64,000 bases of DNA from Rhodovulum visakhapatnamense (GCF_004365965.1 NZ_SOEB01000008.1:1-64000); one strand, 5' to 3'. Shown: positions 17,137 through 26,369, numbered from the stretch's first letter. The notes: generated by a model not told the origin, from the letters alone. Program-made: numbers and translations.

Positions 17137-18057
17137 ATGACCCAAAGCACCGACCGCATCCTGCCCGGCATCCTTCTGATGATCGGCTTCACCGTCACCG
17201 CCCCGGTGATGGACAGCTTTGCCAAGCTCGCCTCGGCCGAGATCCCCGTGGGGCAGATCGCCGCCGCGCGGTTCGGTCTGCAGGCCCTTATCCTGGTACC
17301 GCTGGCCGTCGCGCTGGGTCAGATCGTTCGGCCCTCGGCGCGCGAGGCGGCGCTGCATCTGGTGCGGGCCGGGCTGATCCTCTGTGCGACGACCGCATTC
17401 TTTGCCGCGTTGCAGGCGATGCCGCTGGCCGATGCCATCGCGATCTTCTTTGTCGAGCCCTTCATCCTGACCCTGCTCGGCGCGCTTTTCCTGGGCGAAT
17501 CCGTGGGCTGGCGCCGGATCGTCGCCTCGGCGGTCGGGTTCTCGGGGGCGATGCTGGTGATCCGGCCAAGCTTTGCGGCCTTCGGCGCGGTAGCGTTGCT
17601 GCCGTTGGCCACCGCCTTCTGCTTTGCCGCTTATATGGTGCTGACCCGACAGATCGCGCGGCGGATGCCCACTGTGGCGCTGCAGGCCTGGACAGCGGTC
17701 GCGGCCAGTTTCATCGTCCTGCCGGTGCTGGTCCTCTGCGACGGGTCGGGGATCGGACCGCTCGACCCGGTCTGGCCGCGGGGCCCATACTGGGTCTGGT
17801 TGGCCGGGGTCGGGATCGCGGCCACCGTCTCGCATCTCCTGATCAGCGGGGCCCTGCGGCTGGCACCGACAGCCGTCATCGCCCCGCTGCAATATCTTGA
17901 AATCGTCGCGGCGGCGGCTCTGGGCTATCTGATCTTCGACGACCTGCCCGATATCGAGGCGCTGGCCGGGATCGCCCTCATCATCGGCTCGGGGTTTTAC
18001 GTCTTCCTGCGCGAACGTCGGCTCAGCCTGACGCGGCCGCCGCCTCCGGCCCCATGA
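17137..18057 (+). CDS. EamA/DMT-family transporter
   Basis: A 306-residue inner-membrane protein with ten hydrophobic helices arranged as two EamA repeats (residues about 8-145 and 155-290), the usual layout of drug/metabolite transporters. Recognisable family segments include the early helix with VMDSFAKLASAEIPVGQIAAARF and the repeat ends FLGESVGWRRIVASAVGFSG and YLIFDDLPDIEALAGIALI. The substrate cannot be told from sequence. Its 3' end overlaps the converging thiamine pyrophosphokinase gene by 35 bases. Confidence 0.85.
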   Translation: MTQSTDRILPGILLMIGFTVTAPVMDSFAKLASAEIPVGQIAAARFGLQALILVPLAVALGQIVRPSAREAALHLVRAGLILCATTAFFAALQAMPLADAIAIFFVEPFILTLLGALFLGESVGWRRIVASAVGFSGAMLVIRPSFAAFGAVALLPLATAFCFAAYMVLTRQIARRMPTVALQAWTAVAASFIVLPVLVLCDGSGIGPLDPVWPRGPYWVWLAGVGIAATVSHLLISGALRLAPTAVIAPLQYLEIVAAAALGYLIFDDLPDIEALAGIALIIGSGFYVFLRERRLSLTRPPPPAP

Positions 18058-18706
18058 GCGCCGCGACCGCCGCGTCCAGCGCCGCGACCGGCAGGATCAC
18101 CGCCATGCCCGGCCCTTCCATCCGCAGCCGCACCGGCCCCGAGACCCGGTTCGAGGTGCCGATCCGGCCGCCCGGGGCGAAATCGAGTCCGTCGATGGGC
18201 CAGTGCAGACCCCTGCTGGTGCCGCGCACCGGGGCCATCGGAAAGAGCGAGAACCGCGAGCCCGGCGGCAGGTCCAGCGCCAGTTCCGGCGGGCAGTGAA
18301 AGCAGAGATCGTCGTCGCCGATCAGCAGGCAGCGCCGGTCGGGGTGGCGCACCAGCGTGTTGACCGCCGCCAGGCCATGGTCGAACCGGTCGCCGAGGAA
18401 GCCGAGCCCCAGGATCAGCCGCGCCGCCACATGCCGGAGGCATTTCTCGAAATCCGTGCTGTCCTGCTCTGCCACCGGGTGCTGGCGCTCGTCCGGGATC
18501 GCCGCCCGCGCCGCCGCCGAGATAGAGTCGAAATCGCCGATCACCGCCTCGGGCATCCGTCCCGCCGCCAGCGCCGTATCCGCCCCGCCATCGGCCGCGA
18601 CCAGGGCCGGTGCGATGACCAGCGCCCGACTCAAAAGCGCCGGATCGACCGAGGCGCCGCCAAGAAGCGTGATCTTGTCGGAATGATGGACGAATTGTGT
18701 CGGCAT
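18023..18706 (-). CDS. thiN: Thiamine pyrophosphokinase
   Basis: A 227-residue enzyme that transfers pyrophosphate from ATP to thiamine to give thiamine diphosphate. Visible motifs are VAADGGADTAL near residue 38, the catalytic GDFDS near 58, DSTDFEKCLRH (substrate contacts) near 83, and LGDRFDHGLAAVNTL near 105. The C-terminal beta domain (about 150-220) binds thiamine. Length is normal. It diverges from the gene at 18848 and its 3' end overlaps the EamA gene. No TPP riboswitch elements are visible in the 140-base upstream region. Confidence 0.88.
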   Translation of the reverse strand: MPTQFVHHSDKITLLGGASVDPALLSRALVIAPALVAADGGADTALAAGRMPEAVIGDFDSISAAARAAIPDERQHPVAEQDSTDFEKCLRHVAARLILGLGFLGDRFDHGLAAVNTLVRHPDRRCLLIGDDDLCFHCPPELALDLPPGSRFSLFPMAPVRGTSRGLHWPIDGLDFAPGGRIGTSNRVSGPVRLRMEGPGMAVILPVAALDAAVAALMGPEAAAASG

Positions 18707-18799
18707 TCTGGCAACCTTTGGGAGAGATTGTGTCGGACAGTCCCGAAATGACGAAAAAACCTTGAAAATTCCGCTTTCTGTTCATTCTCTGGAACCGCA

Positions 18800-18814
18800 C
18801 TATGGTAAACATAG
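18800..18814 (+). promoter_or_regulatory. Short inverted repeat upstream of the 567-residue protein gene
   Basis: CTATG at 18800-18804 and CATAG at 18810-18814 form an inverted repeat around GTAAA, 34 bases before the ATG at 18848. It lies in the AT-richer divergent region shared with thiN and could be an operator or overlap a promoter. No factor is assigned. Confidence 0.35.
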
Positions 18815-18847
18815 GCGTGTAGTGTCCGGGGAGAAAGCGAGTTTCGG

Positions 18848-20551
18848 ATGGTTGGTCCGACCAAGACCCTGACGGTTTCCTATGGAACCTTCTCCTGCAA
18901 GCTGGAGGGGTTCGAGGATTCCTTTGGCATGATGAAGGCGGTCACCGAATATTACCGGGACCTTGCGGCCGAAGACCGATATTTCGGCGCCGAACCTCCG
19001 CCGCCCGATGCCGAAACCCTTCAACGCATCGCCGAACGCGAGGTGCGCCGCCGGGTCGAGGCCCGGGTCGAACTGGATGGGGTCGTGCTGCGCTCTGGCG
19101 AAAGCCCGGTCGCGGGTGCGGCGCAGGTCTCGCATGCGGCGCCAGCACCGTCCAAGGTGCTGCCGCCGCGCGCCGACGAACCCGAATCCGTCGCCGCCAA
19201 GCTGGCGCGCATTCGCGCGGCGGTGGAAACCGCCCATGCCACGGATGCCGAACTGGCCGGACCCGTTTTCGAGGACGAAACCGACGAACTCGCGGCGCCC
19301 GCGCAGGGCCCGCAGCGCCCTTTCGCCCGACCGCCGGACCGCCCGGCGGATCCGGGCAGGGCTTCCTCCCCCCTTCGACAGAAGGCGGGTCCTGACAGCG
19401 ACACCGGCGTCGCGGCCCGGCACAGCCTCCGGCCGGATGCGCCCGCCCGGGCCGCGGCCACCGAGGACCGACCGCACACGGCAGCGGCCTCCGGTCCCGA
19501 GTTGCAGCGTCGCCCGGCGGATCGCGGCCCGGCGGCCAATGCCGCCTCGCACCCGGGTCCCGAGTCCGCAGAAACCACCGCGGCGCCGGCCCGGCCGCGG
19601 CAGGCGCGCGCCCGGGTGCTGAAGCTGCGCCGGGACGATCTGACCGACGCATGGCCCGACACGCCCGAACGGCCGCTCGCCCCTCCGGCCGACCCCGACG
19701 CCCGGCTGCCGGAACCCGACGCGGCCGACCTTCAGGCCGAACTGGCCGCACTCCAGGCCGATGCCGCCCCGGCTCGGCTGGCCGATCCGCGCCCAGGCCC
19801 GCATCCCGCATCCGGCGATGCGGTCCCGGCCCGTCAGGCCCCTGCCGAGCGCAGCCGGTCGGCCGATCTTGCCGATCACGAACTGGCGCTTCAGCGGTTG
19901 CTGGACGAGACCAATACCAAGCTGGCCGGACCCGAACAGAAACGCCGCCAGGCCTCGATCGGCCATCTGAAAGCGGCGGTCGCCGCCACGGTGGCCGAGC
20001 GGCGGATCGGCAACCGCCTGCGCCGCGATGACGACGGCCAGACCCGCCCCTATCGCCAGGTGCTGGCAGAGGTGGTCCGCGGCGACCGCGAGACTTCGGC
20101 GGACTGGGATCGCGGCCGGCTGGCCCCGCTGATTCTGGTGACCGAACAGCGGATCGACGAACCGAAGGAAATTGTCCGCTCCGAAACCGCCGCCGTCGGC
20201 GAACACCACGGGACCTTGCGGCTCGACACGCCGGTTCTTCCAGCGACCGAGGCCCGGCTGCGCGCCTTCGCCGCCGATCTCGGCGCGCATGACCCGACCG
20301 ATCTTGCCGGATTGCTGGAGGCCGGGGCCGCCTATCTGATGCGGCAGGACGGTGTGACCTATTTCACCCGGCCGCAGGTGATCGAACTGGCCCGCAGCAT
20401 CGCGGGCGACGGCTTTCAGCGCGAGGACATGCTGCGGGCCTTCGGCACTCACCTGCGCGACGGGCGGTTCCGGCGGCTGCGGCGCGGCCAGTTCGTCATC
20501 GACGACGCGACCGGCGACCGGGAAGACAGGTCCGCCAACCGCATCGCCTGA
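18848..20551 (+). CDS. Conserved-type hypothetical protein with long disordered linker
   Basis: A 567-residue protein of unknown function; I recall its N-terminal pattern from Rhodobacterales hypothetical proteins, but cannot verify that here. Residues 1-60 form a compact domain (LTVSYGTFSCKLEGFEDSF, then VTEYYRDLAAEDRYFGAEPP). Residues about 85-330 are Ala/Pro/Arg/Asp-rich and probably disordered. Residues about 335-560 are a second folded part: a helical stretch around ELALQRLLDETNTKLAGPEQ, then APLILVTEQRIDEP and a helical end with LLEAGAAYLMRQDGVTYFTR. There is no signal peptide or membrane helix. The ordered-linker-ordered layout and strong end domains suggest a scaffold or adaptor, which is inference only. 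Confidence 0.75.
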   Translation: MVGPTKTLTVSYGTFSCKLEGFEDSFGMMKAVTEYYRDLAAEDRYFGAEPPPPDAETLQRIAEREVRRRVEARVELDGVVLRSGESPVAGAAQVSHAAPAPSKVLPPRADEPESVAAKLARIRAAVETAHATDAELAGPVFEDETDELAAPAQGPQRPFARPPDRPADPGRASSPLRQKAGPDSDTGVAARHSLRPDAPARAAATEDRPHTAAASGPELQRRPADRGPAANAASHPGPESAETTAAPARPRQARARVLKLRRDDLTDAWPDTPERPLAPPADPDARLPEPDAADLQAELAALQADAAPARLADPRPGPHPASGDAVPARQAPAERSRSADLADHELALQRLLDETNTKLAGPEQKRRQASIGHLKAAVAATVAERRIGNRLRRDDDGQTRPYRQVLAEVVRGDRETSADWDRGRLAPLILVTEQRIDEPKEIVRSETAAVGEHHGTLRLDTPVLPATEARLRAFAADLGAHDPTDLAGLLEAGAAYLMRQDGVTYFTRPQVIELARSIAGDGFQREDMLRAFGTHLRDGRFRRLRRGQFVIDDATGDREDRSANRIA

Positions 20552-20567
20552 GGCACGAAACCACCGT

Positions 20568-20828
20568 TCAGCCGTCGCGCCGCCCGGTTTTCCCGGCGGT
20601 TTCGTCGTTTCGTGCCGCGTCGGAGTCAGGCTGTCCGATGCCGCGGAACACAAAGCGGAAGGGCAGCGCCCAGACGATGCCCAGCGCCACATAGACCAGA
20701 AGCTCGACCAGGAAGGACGGGCGGCCGAGCGCGTTCATCACGCTCACGGCCACCACGATATAGGCGGGCAATCCGATCAGCAGGATCACCAGCGACCAGC
20801 GGCGGCGGGCTTTCCAGGACAGGGCCAT
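20568..20828 (-). CDS. DUF2842 family small membrane protein
   Basis: An 86-residue protein with two hydrophobic helices (WSLVILLIGLPAYIVVAV and FLVELLVYVALGIVWAL) followed by the family pattern PFRFVFRGIGQPD and a charged tail. Its ATG overlaps the purA stop by one base (TGATG), so it is translationally coupled to purA. The function of DUF2842 is not known. Confidence 0.85.
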   Translation of the reverse strand: MALSWKARRRWSLVILLIGLPAYIVVAVSVMNALGRPSFLVELLVYVALGIVWALPFRFVFRGIGQPDSDAARNDETAGKTGRRDG

Positions 20829-22126
20829 CAGTCGGAGAACGGATCGGTGACGAGGATGGTGTCGTCGCGCTCGGGCGAGGTCGACAAAAGCGCCACCGGA
20901 CAGTCGATCAGCTCCTCGACCCGGCGCACATACTTGATGGCATTGGCGGGCAGGTCGGCCCAGCTGCGCGCGCCCTCGGTCGATTCCTGCCAGCCCGGCA
21001 GTTCCTCGTAGACGGGTGTGCAGCGCGCCTGCTGATCGGCGGCAGTCGGCAGGTGATCGAGCCGTGTGCCGTCAAGCTCGTAGCCCACGCAGACCTTCAG
21101 CGTCTCGAAGCCGTCCAGCACGTCGAGCTTGGTCAGCGCGATCCCGGTCATGCCAGAGGTGGCGCAGGTCTGGCGCACCAGCACCGCGTCGAACCAGCCG
21201 CAGCGGCGCTTGCGCCCGGTGACGGTGCCGAATTCATGGCCGCGCGTACCGAGACGCTCGCCGTCCTCGTCGTGCAACTCGGTCGGGAACGGCCCCTCGC
21301 CCACGCGGGTCGTGTAGGCCTTGACGATGCCCAGCACGAAATTGACAGCCCCCGGGCCGATGCCGGTGCCGGTCGCGGCCTGACCGGCGATGGTATTCGA
21401 CGAGGTCACGAAGGGATAGGTGCCGAAGTCGATGTCCAGAAGCGCCCCCTGGGCCCCCTCGAACAGGATCCGCTTGCCGGCGCGGCGCTTCTCGTTCAGC
21501 ACCTTCCAGACGGGGGCCGCGTATTTCAGGATCTCGGGCGCGATCTCGCGCAGGCTCGCCAGAAGCGCGTCGCGGTCGATCTCGGGCAGGCCCAGCCCCG
21601 CGCGCAGCGCATTGTGGTGCACCAGGGCCCGGTCGACGCGCAGTTCCAGCGTCGCGGCGTCGGCCAGATCGGCGACCCGGATCACCCGGCGGCCGACCTT
21701 GTCCTCGTAGCAGGGGCCGATGCCCCGCCCGGTGGTGCCGATCTTGGCCAGGGTGTTCTGGCCTTCGCGGGCGCGGTCAAGTTCGCCATGGAAGGGCAGG
21801 ATCAGCGGCGTGTTCTCGGCGATCATCAGCGTCTCGGGCGTGATCTCGACGCCCTTCTCGCGGATCGTCTCGATCTCTTTCACCAGATGCCAGGGGTCGA
21901 GCACGACCCCGTTGCCGATCACGCTGAGCTTGCCGCCCCGGACCACGCCCGAGGGCAGCGCGTTCAGCTTGTAGACGGTTCCGTCGATCACCAGGGTATG
22001 GCCCGCGTTGTGCCCGCCCTGAAAGCGCGCCACCACATCGGCGCGTTCGGACAGCCAGTCCACGATCTTGCCTTTTCCCTCGTCGCCCCACTGGGCGCCA
22101 ACGACGACGACATTGGCCACGGCCAA
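20828..22126 (-). CDS. purA: Adenylosuccinate synthetase
   Basis: A 432-residue GTP-dependent enzyme that joins IMP and aspartate, the first committed step to AMP. The N-terminal [20 protein letters not shown] holds the P-loop-like GDEGKGK and catalytic Asp; the catalytic His is in GGHNAGHT. Further motifs are GIGPCYEDK near residue 130, ISVGT-equivalent region [13 protein letters not shown] near 300, and the C-terminal GWQEST segment. Length is typical. The DUF2842 gene follows in the same transcript. Confidence 0.97.
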   Translation of the reverse strand: MAVANVVVVGAQWGDEGKGKIVDWLSERADVVARFQGGHNAGHTLVIDGTVYKLNALPSGVVRGGKLSVIGNGVVLDPWHLVKEIETIREKGVEITPETLMIAENTPLILPFHGELDRAREGQNTLAKIGTTGRGIGPCYEDKVGRRVIRVADLADAATLELRVDRALVHHNALRAGLGLPEIDRDALLASLREIAPEILKYAAPVWKVLNEKRRAGKRILFEGAQGALLDIDFGTYPFVTSSNTIAGQAATGTGIGPGAVNFVLGIVKAYTTRVGEGPFPTELHDEDGERLGTRGHEFGTVTGRKRRCGWFDAVLVRQTCATSGMTGIALTKLDVLDGFETLKVCVGYELDGTRLDHLPTAADQQARCTPVYEELPGWQESTEGARSWADLPANAIKYVRRVEELIDCPVALLSTSPERDDTILVTDPFSD

Positions 22127-22270
22127 TTCCTTTCAAGCTGCTGCCATGCAAACCCGCGCAGGTATAAACGCCTGCGGCGACGAGGCAAGGCAAAAACTCG
22201 GCGACACCGCCGCCCGGATGGCTAGATTCGCCGCAGGACGCACGAAACACGAACGAACGGAGAGCCCGAA

Positions 22271-22669
22271 ATGGCCGCATTGTTGCTTCGCTGGCTGGTC
22301 GCCTTCCTGCTGCTGGCCCTGACCTACAACCCAACCCCCTGGAATTACGTCCGCTGGGCGATCTCGGGCTGGGACAGCCAGACGCCGATGGTCGTGCTGG
22401 CGGGGCTTTTGCTGTTCACCGGCTACGCGATCTACCTGCGCGCCACGCTGCGCTCGATCGGGCCGTTCGGCATGGCGCTGGTGGCGGCGCTCGTCGGAGC
22501 ACTGCTCTGGGTGCTGGTCGACTGGAACGTGATCCGTCTGGACGATCCGGGGCTCAACACGTGGATCGGGCTGCTGGCGCTGTCGCTGGTTCTGGGGGTC
22601 GGACTGGGCTGGAGCATCATCCGGCGGAAGCTTTCGGGACAGGCCGATATCGACGACGTGGACGACTAG
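22271..22669 (+). CDS. DUF6524-type membrane protein, copy 1
   Basis: A 132-residue protein with four hydrophobic helices and the family opening LLRWLVAFLLLALTYNPTPW. It is followed 155 bases later by a paralogue with the same opening (LLRWLVAFLLLAATYNPTPY) and the same helix layout. It ends in an acidic tail (IDDVDD), unlike the basic tail of copy 2. The upstream gene purA is divergent. The function is unknown; small tandem membrane proteins of this kind may form a complex. Confidence 0.8.
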   Translation: MAALLLRWLVAFLLLALTYNPTPWNYVRWAISGWDSQTPMVVLAGLLLFTGYAIYLRATLRSIGPFGMALVAALVGALLWVLVDWNVIRLDDPGLNTWIGLLALSLVLGVGLGWSIIRRKLSGQADIDDVDD

Positions 22670-22823
22670 ATCCGCGCGGGACATCGCGTCGCAGACGCCT
22701 TGACGGGCCCCGGATCGGCTCGGCCCTGCGACGATGAGGCCGCCCGAAAGTCGACGCATCCGCCCTAGGCCGCGTTAAACTCTTGTCGAGTCGGCACATC
22801 AAAATAATCACGGAGGAACATGA

Positions 22824-23249
22824 ATGTCCGGATTCCTGCTTCGCTGGCTGGTCGCCTTCCTGCTGCTCGCCGCCACCTACAATCCGACCCCGTACAACTA
22901 TATCACCTGGGCCCAGGCCAATTACGCAACCGACAAACCGCTGGTCATCGGTATCGGCGTGATGCTGGCCCTGGCCCTGCTGATCTACCTCGTCGCCGCC
23001 GTCCGCACGCTTGGCCTGCTGGGGATCGTGCTGCTGCTGATCATCCTGGGCCTCCTGGGCTACATCCTCGTCGGCAACGGCACGCTCAGCATGGAAATGA
23101 ACAGCTTCAACGTCTGGGGCGGCGCGGTCCTGCTGTCGCTGATCCTCGGCGGCGCGATGAGCTGGCGCTCGCCCGGCAAGATCAAGGCGGCGAACGCCAA
23201 GAAAGCCCGGTCGACCAGCAAGACCGCCGGCAAGACCGCCAGCGCCTGA
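22824..23249 (+). CDS. DUF6524-type membrane protein, copy 2
   Basis: A 141-residue paralogue of the preceding gene, with four predicted membrane helices. The shared N-terminal motif RWLVAFLLLAATYNPTPYNY is followed by LALLIYLVAAVRTLGLLGI, matching the position of FTGYAIYLRATLRSIGPFG in copy 1. It ends in a Lys-rich tail (KARSTSKTAGKTAS). GGAGGAAC precedes the ATG at 22824. Function is unknown. The pair probably arose by duplication and then diverged in tail charge. Confidence 0.8.
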   Translation: MSGFLLRWLVAFLLLAATYNPTPYNYITWAQANYATDKPLVIGIGVMLALALLIYLVAAVRTLGLLGIVLLLIILGLLGYILVGNGTLSMEMNSFNVWGGAVLLSLILGGAMSWRSPGKIKAANAKKARSTSKTAGKTASA

Positions 23250-23312
23250 GGGGTTGCGGGAGCGGCCCGTTCGGCATAGGTACGCGCCAAGTCAAAGCCG
23301 GGGCCGCTCCAT

Positions 23313-23687
23313 ATGGAAAACGTCATCCTCATCGTTCATCTGATCCTCGCCGTCTGCCTGATCGGCATTGTGCTGTTGCAGCGCAACGAAGGCGGCGGGC
23401 TCGGCATGGGTGGGGGTGGCACGATCACCGGCCGCGCCCCGACCACGCCGCTGGGCAAGCTGACCTGGTTCTTCGCGGTCTGCTTCATCTCCAGTTCCGT
23501 CGCTCTGACCATCATCGCCGCCGAAAACGCCGCAGGCACCTCGGTCGTCGACCGGCTGGGCATCCCGGCCCCGGCCGCCCAGGACGAGGCGGCACCCGGC
23601 GAGGCGCCCGCCACCGAGCCCGGGCTTCTGCCCCCCGCCCCCGTCGCACCCAGCGACACACCGGTTGCGCCGCCCCGCGCGGACTAG
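23313..23687 (+). CDS. secG: Preprotein translocase subunit SecG
   Basis: A 124-residue inner-membrane subunit of the SecYEG channel. Two helices flank the diagnostic cytoplasmic loop: VILIVHLILAVCLIGIVLLQ, then RNEGGGLGMGGGG, then LTWFFAVCFISSSVALTII. The C-terminal 45 residues are a Pro/Ala/Glu-rich extension common in alphaproteobacterial SecG. It lies upstream of pyrG, an arrangement usual in this group, but the strong pyrG promoter lies between them. Confidence 0.92.
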   Translation: MENVILIVHLILAVCLIGIVLLQRNEGGGLGMGGGGTITGRAPTTPLGKLTWFFAVCFISSSVALTIIAAENAAGTSVVDRLGIPAPAAQDEAAPGEAPATEPGLLPPAPVAPSDTPVAPPRAD

Positions 23688-23800
23688 ACCGCGCCCCGCC
23701 CCACCGCGCGGCCCGACCGGCCGGGACCGCGTGGCTGCCACAAAATCACCACAACACGTTGATTCGGGCCACAGACCCGCCCCAGCATCTTGCGGTCCGG

Positions 23801-23829
23801 TTGCGGCTCCGTCGCGAATCCGCTATAGT
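23801..23829 (+). promoter_or_regulatory. Sigma-70-type promoter of pyrG
   Basis: TTGCGG at 23801-23806 and TATAGT at 23824-23829 are separated by the ideal 17 bases. Transcription should begin near 23835-23837, within or just before the 5' arm of the leader hairpin. Confidence 0.7.
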
Positions 23830-23834
23830 CCAAG

Positions 23835-23896
23835 TCCCGTGATGCTGGGGCGCGCGCGCCCCGAATCCAGCAGACATTCGAGCATTAGTCACGGGA
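23835..23896 (+). promoter_or_regulatory. Structured pyrG leader that pairs with its ribosome-binding site
   Basis: TCCCGTGA (23835-23842) is the exact inverse complement of TCACGGGA (23889-23896), with TGCT/AGCA adding to the stem. Inside lies the 16-base perfect palindrome GGGGCGCGCGCGCCCC (23847-23862). The 3' arm contains the likely ribosome-binding site (CGGGAGA, 12 bases before the ATG), so folding would hide it. The 5' arm starts at about the predicted transcription start. Confidence 0.55.
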
Positions 23897-23908
23897 GACT
23901 CCAGCCAC

Positions 23909-25552
23909 ATGGCACGCTTCATTTTCATCACGGGCGGGGTTGTGTCGTCGCTGGGCAAGGGCCTGGCTTCGGCCGCGCTGGGGGCTCTGCTGCAGGCCCG
24001 CGGCTTTACCGTCCGGCTGCGCAAGCTGGACCCCTACCTGAACGTCGACCCCGGCACGATGAGCCCGTTCGAACATGGCGAGGTCTTCGTCACCGATGAC
24101 GGGGCCGAAACAGACCTCGATCTGGGGCATTACGAACGCTTCACCGGGGTCGCCGCGCGATCGACGGACTCTATCTCGTCGGGGCGGATCTATTCCAACG
24201 TGCTGGAGAAAGAGCGCCGCGGCGACTATCTGGGCAAGACCATTCAGGTCATTCCGCACGTCACCAACGAAATCAAGGACTTCATCGCCGCCGGCGAGGA
24301 CGAGGTCGATTTCATGCTGTGCGAGATCGGCGGCACGGTCGGCGATATCGAGGGGCTGCCCTTCTTCGAGGCGATCCGCCAGTTCAGCCAGGACAAGCCG
24401 CGCGGCCAGTGCATCTTCATGCATCTGACGCTGTTGCCCTACATCAAGGCCAGCGGCGAGCTGAAGACCAAGCCGACCCAGCACTCGGTCAAGGAGTTGC
24501 GCTCGATCGGCATTGCGCCCGATGTGCTGGTCTGCCGCTCGGAAGGCCCGATCCCTGCGAAGGAGCGCGAAAAGCTGGCGCTGTTCTGCAACGTGCGCCC
24601 CGACAGCGTGATCGCGGCGCAGGATCTCAAGTCGATCTACGAGGCGCCGCTGGCCTATCACCGCGAGGGGCTGGACCAGGCGGTGCTGGATGCCTTCCAG
24701 ATCAACCCGGCGCCGAAGCCCGATCTTTCGAAATGGGAAGACGTCTCCGACCGGATCTTCAACGCCGAGGGCGAGGTGCGCGTCGCCATCGTCGGCAAGT
24801 ATACCCAGCTGGAAGACGCCTACAAATCCATCGCCGAGGCGCTGACCCATGGCGGCATGGCGAACCGGGTCCGGGTCAAGGCCGAATGGATCGACGCCGA
24901 GATCTTCGAACGCGAGGACCCGGGTCCCTGGCTGGAGGGCTTCCACGCGATCCTGGTGCCCGGCGGCTTCGGCGAGCGCGGCACCGAGGGCAAGATGAAG
25001 GCCGCCCAGTTCGCCCGCACCCGCGGTGTGCCCTATCTGGGGATCTGCCTCGGCATGCAGATGGCGGTGATCGAGGCAGCCCGGAACGTCGCCGAGCTGT
25101 CCGATGCGGGGTCGGAGGAGTTCGACCACGAGGCCGGCAAGAAGCGGTTCACCCCCGTCGTCTACCACCTCAAGGAATGGGTGCAGGGCAATGCGATGGT
25201 GAAACGCAAGCTTGGCGACGACAAGGGCGGCACCATGCGGCTGGGCGCCTATACCGCGCATCTGCTGAAGGGCTCGAAGGTGGCCGAGATCTACGGCTCG
25301 ACCGTGATCGAGGAGCGCCACCGCCACCGCTACGAGGTCGACATCAAGTACCGCAAGCAGCTCGAGGCCTGCGGGATGGTGTTCTCGGGCATGTCGCCCG
25401 ACGGCCGCCTGCCCGAGATCGTCGAGTGGAAGGACCATCCCTGGTTCATCGGCGTGCAGTTCCACCCCGAGCTGAAATCGAAGCCCTTCGCGCCGCATCC
25501 GCTGTTTGCCGATTTCGTGCGCGCCGCGGTCGAGGTCTCGCGCCTGGTCTGA
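23909..25552 (+). CDS. pyrG: CTP synthase
   Basis: A 547-residue enzyme that makes CTP from UTP, ATP and glutamine. The N-terminal synthetase domain (about 1-267) has the P-loop segment [19 protein letters not shown] and the [13 protein letters not shown] motif. The C-terminal class I glutaminase domain (about 290-545) has the catalytic Cys in [12 protein letters not shown] and the His/Glu pair in QFHPEL. Length is standard. The promoter and a hairpin that can cover the ribosome-binding site lie just upstream, suggesting control at the level of initiation or leader folding. rlmJ follows after 25 bases. Confidence 0.97.
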   Translation: MARFIFITGGVVSSLGKGLASAALGALLQARGFTVRLRKLDPYLNVDPGTMSPFEHGEVFVTDDGAETDLDLGHYERFTGVAARSTDSISSGRIYSNVLEKERRGDYLGKTIQVIPHVTNEIKDFIAAGEDEVDFMLCEIGGTVGDIEGLPFFEAIRQFSQDKPRGQCIFMHLTLLPYIKASGELKTKPTQHSVKELRSIGIAPDVLVCRSEGPIPAKEREKLALFCNVRPDSVIAAQDLKSIYEAPLAYHREGLDQAVLDAFQINPAPKPDLSKWEDVSDRIFNAEGEVRVAIVGKYTQLEDAYKSIAEALTHGGMANRVRVKAEWIDAEIFEREDPGPWLEGFHAILVPGGFGERGTEGKMKAAQFARTRGVPYLGICLGMQMAVIEAARNVAELSDAGSEEFDHEAGKKRFTPVVYHLKEWVQGNAMVKRKLGDDKGGTMRLGAYTAHLLKGSKVAEIYGSTVIEERHRHRYEVDIKYRKQLEACGMVFSGMSPDGRLPEIVEWKDHPWFIGVQFHPELKSKPFAPHPLFADFVRAAVEVSRLV

Positions 25553-25577
25553 GGACCGCGCGCGGGGCCGCCACGCC

Positions 25578-26369
25578 ATGCTGTCCTATCAGCATATCTA
25601 TCACGCGGGAAACCTCGCCGATGTGCACAAGCACGCGCTGCTGTGCGCGATGCTCGACTACCTCACCCGCAAGGACAAGCCGCTGAGCTATATCGAGACC
25701 CATGCCGGGCGGGGCCTTTACGATCTGGCCGCGGCGGAGGCGGTCCGGACCGGCGAGGCGGCCGCGGGCATCGGCGTGATGGAGCGGCGCTTGCCCGAGG
25801 CCCATCCCTACCGGCAACGGCTGGCCGAGGTCCGCGAACGCTTCGGCGCCACGGCCTATCCGGGCTCGCCCCTGCTGGCGGCGCTGTCACTGAGGCCCGG
25901 CGACGCGCTCCATCTGGCCGAGCTGCACCCGCAGGAGCGCGCCGCACTGGAAGCCGCGATGGCCCCGTTCGGCGCGCATGTGCTGGCCCGGGACGGATTC
26001 GAGACGGCGCAGGCGCTGACCCCGCCCACGCCCCGGCGGGGCCTGATGCTGATCGACCCAAGCTACGAGGTGAAGGCCGATTACGCGGCAATCCCCCGGC
26101 ATATGGCGGCGCTTCACCGCAAATGGAACGTAGGTACGCTGGCGCTGTGGTATCCGATCCTGCCCGCGGGCGCCCATGCGCCGATGACGGCGGCCTTGCG
26201 CGCGGCCTTCCCCGAGGCGCTTTGCCACGAGGTGCGGTTTCCACCCGCGCGCGACGGTCACGGGCTGATCGGTTCGGGGCTTTTCGTGGTCAACCCGCCC
26301 TGGGGGCTCGACGCCGAGGCGGCGACCCTCGGACGGCTGTTTTCGGCGCTCTCCGGCACGACCGGCTGA
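25578..26369 (+). CDS. rlmJ: 23S rRNA (adenine2030-N6)-methyltransferase
   Basis: A 263-residue SAM-dependent enzyme that methylates A2030 of 23S rRNA. The opening MLSYQHIYHAGNLADVHKH is highly diagnostic. The SAM site is around ETHAGRGLYDL (about residue 40), and the catalytic loop reads IDPSYEVKADY where the E. coli enzyme has DPPYE. Ser at the first Pro position still fits the [DN]PP[YF]-like fold but deserves note. The length is slightly shorter than E. coli RlmJ (280). It begins 25 bases after pyrG and may share its message. Confidence 0.9.
   Translation: MLSYQHIYHAGNLADVHKHALLCAMLDYLTRKDKPLSYIETHAGRGLYDLAAAEAVRTGEAAAGIGVMERRLPEAHPYRQRLAEVRERFGATAYPGSPLLAALSLRPGDALHLAELHPQERAALEAAMAPFGAHVLARDGFETAQALTPPTPRRGLMLIDPSYEVKADYAAIPRHMAALHRKWNVGTLALWYPILPAGAHAPMTAALRAAFPEALCHEVRFPPARDGHGLIGSGLFVVNPPWGLDAEAATLGRLFSALSGTTG

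Noticed and set aside
22783-22810. TTGTCG/TAATCA promoter for the second DUF6524 gene
   Set aside because: The implied transcription start would fall inside the ribosome-binding site, leaving no usable leader.
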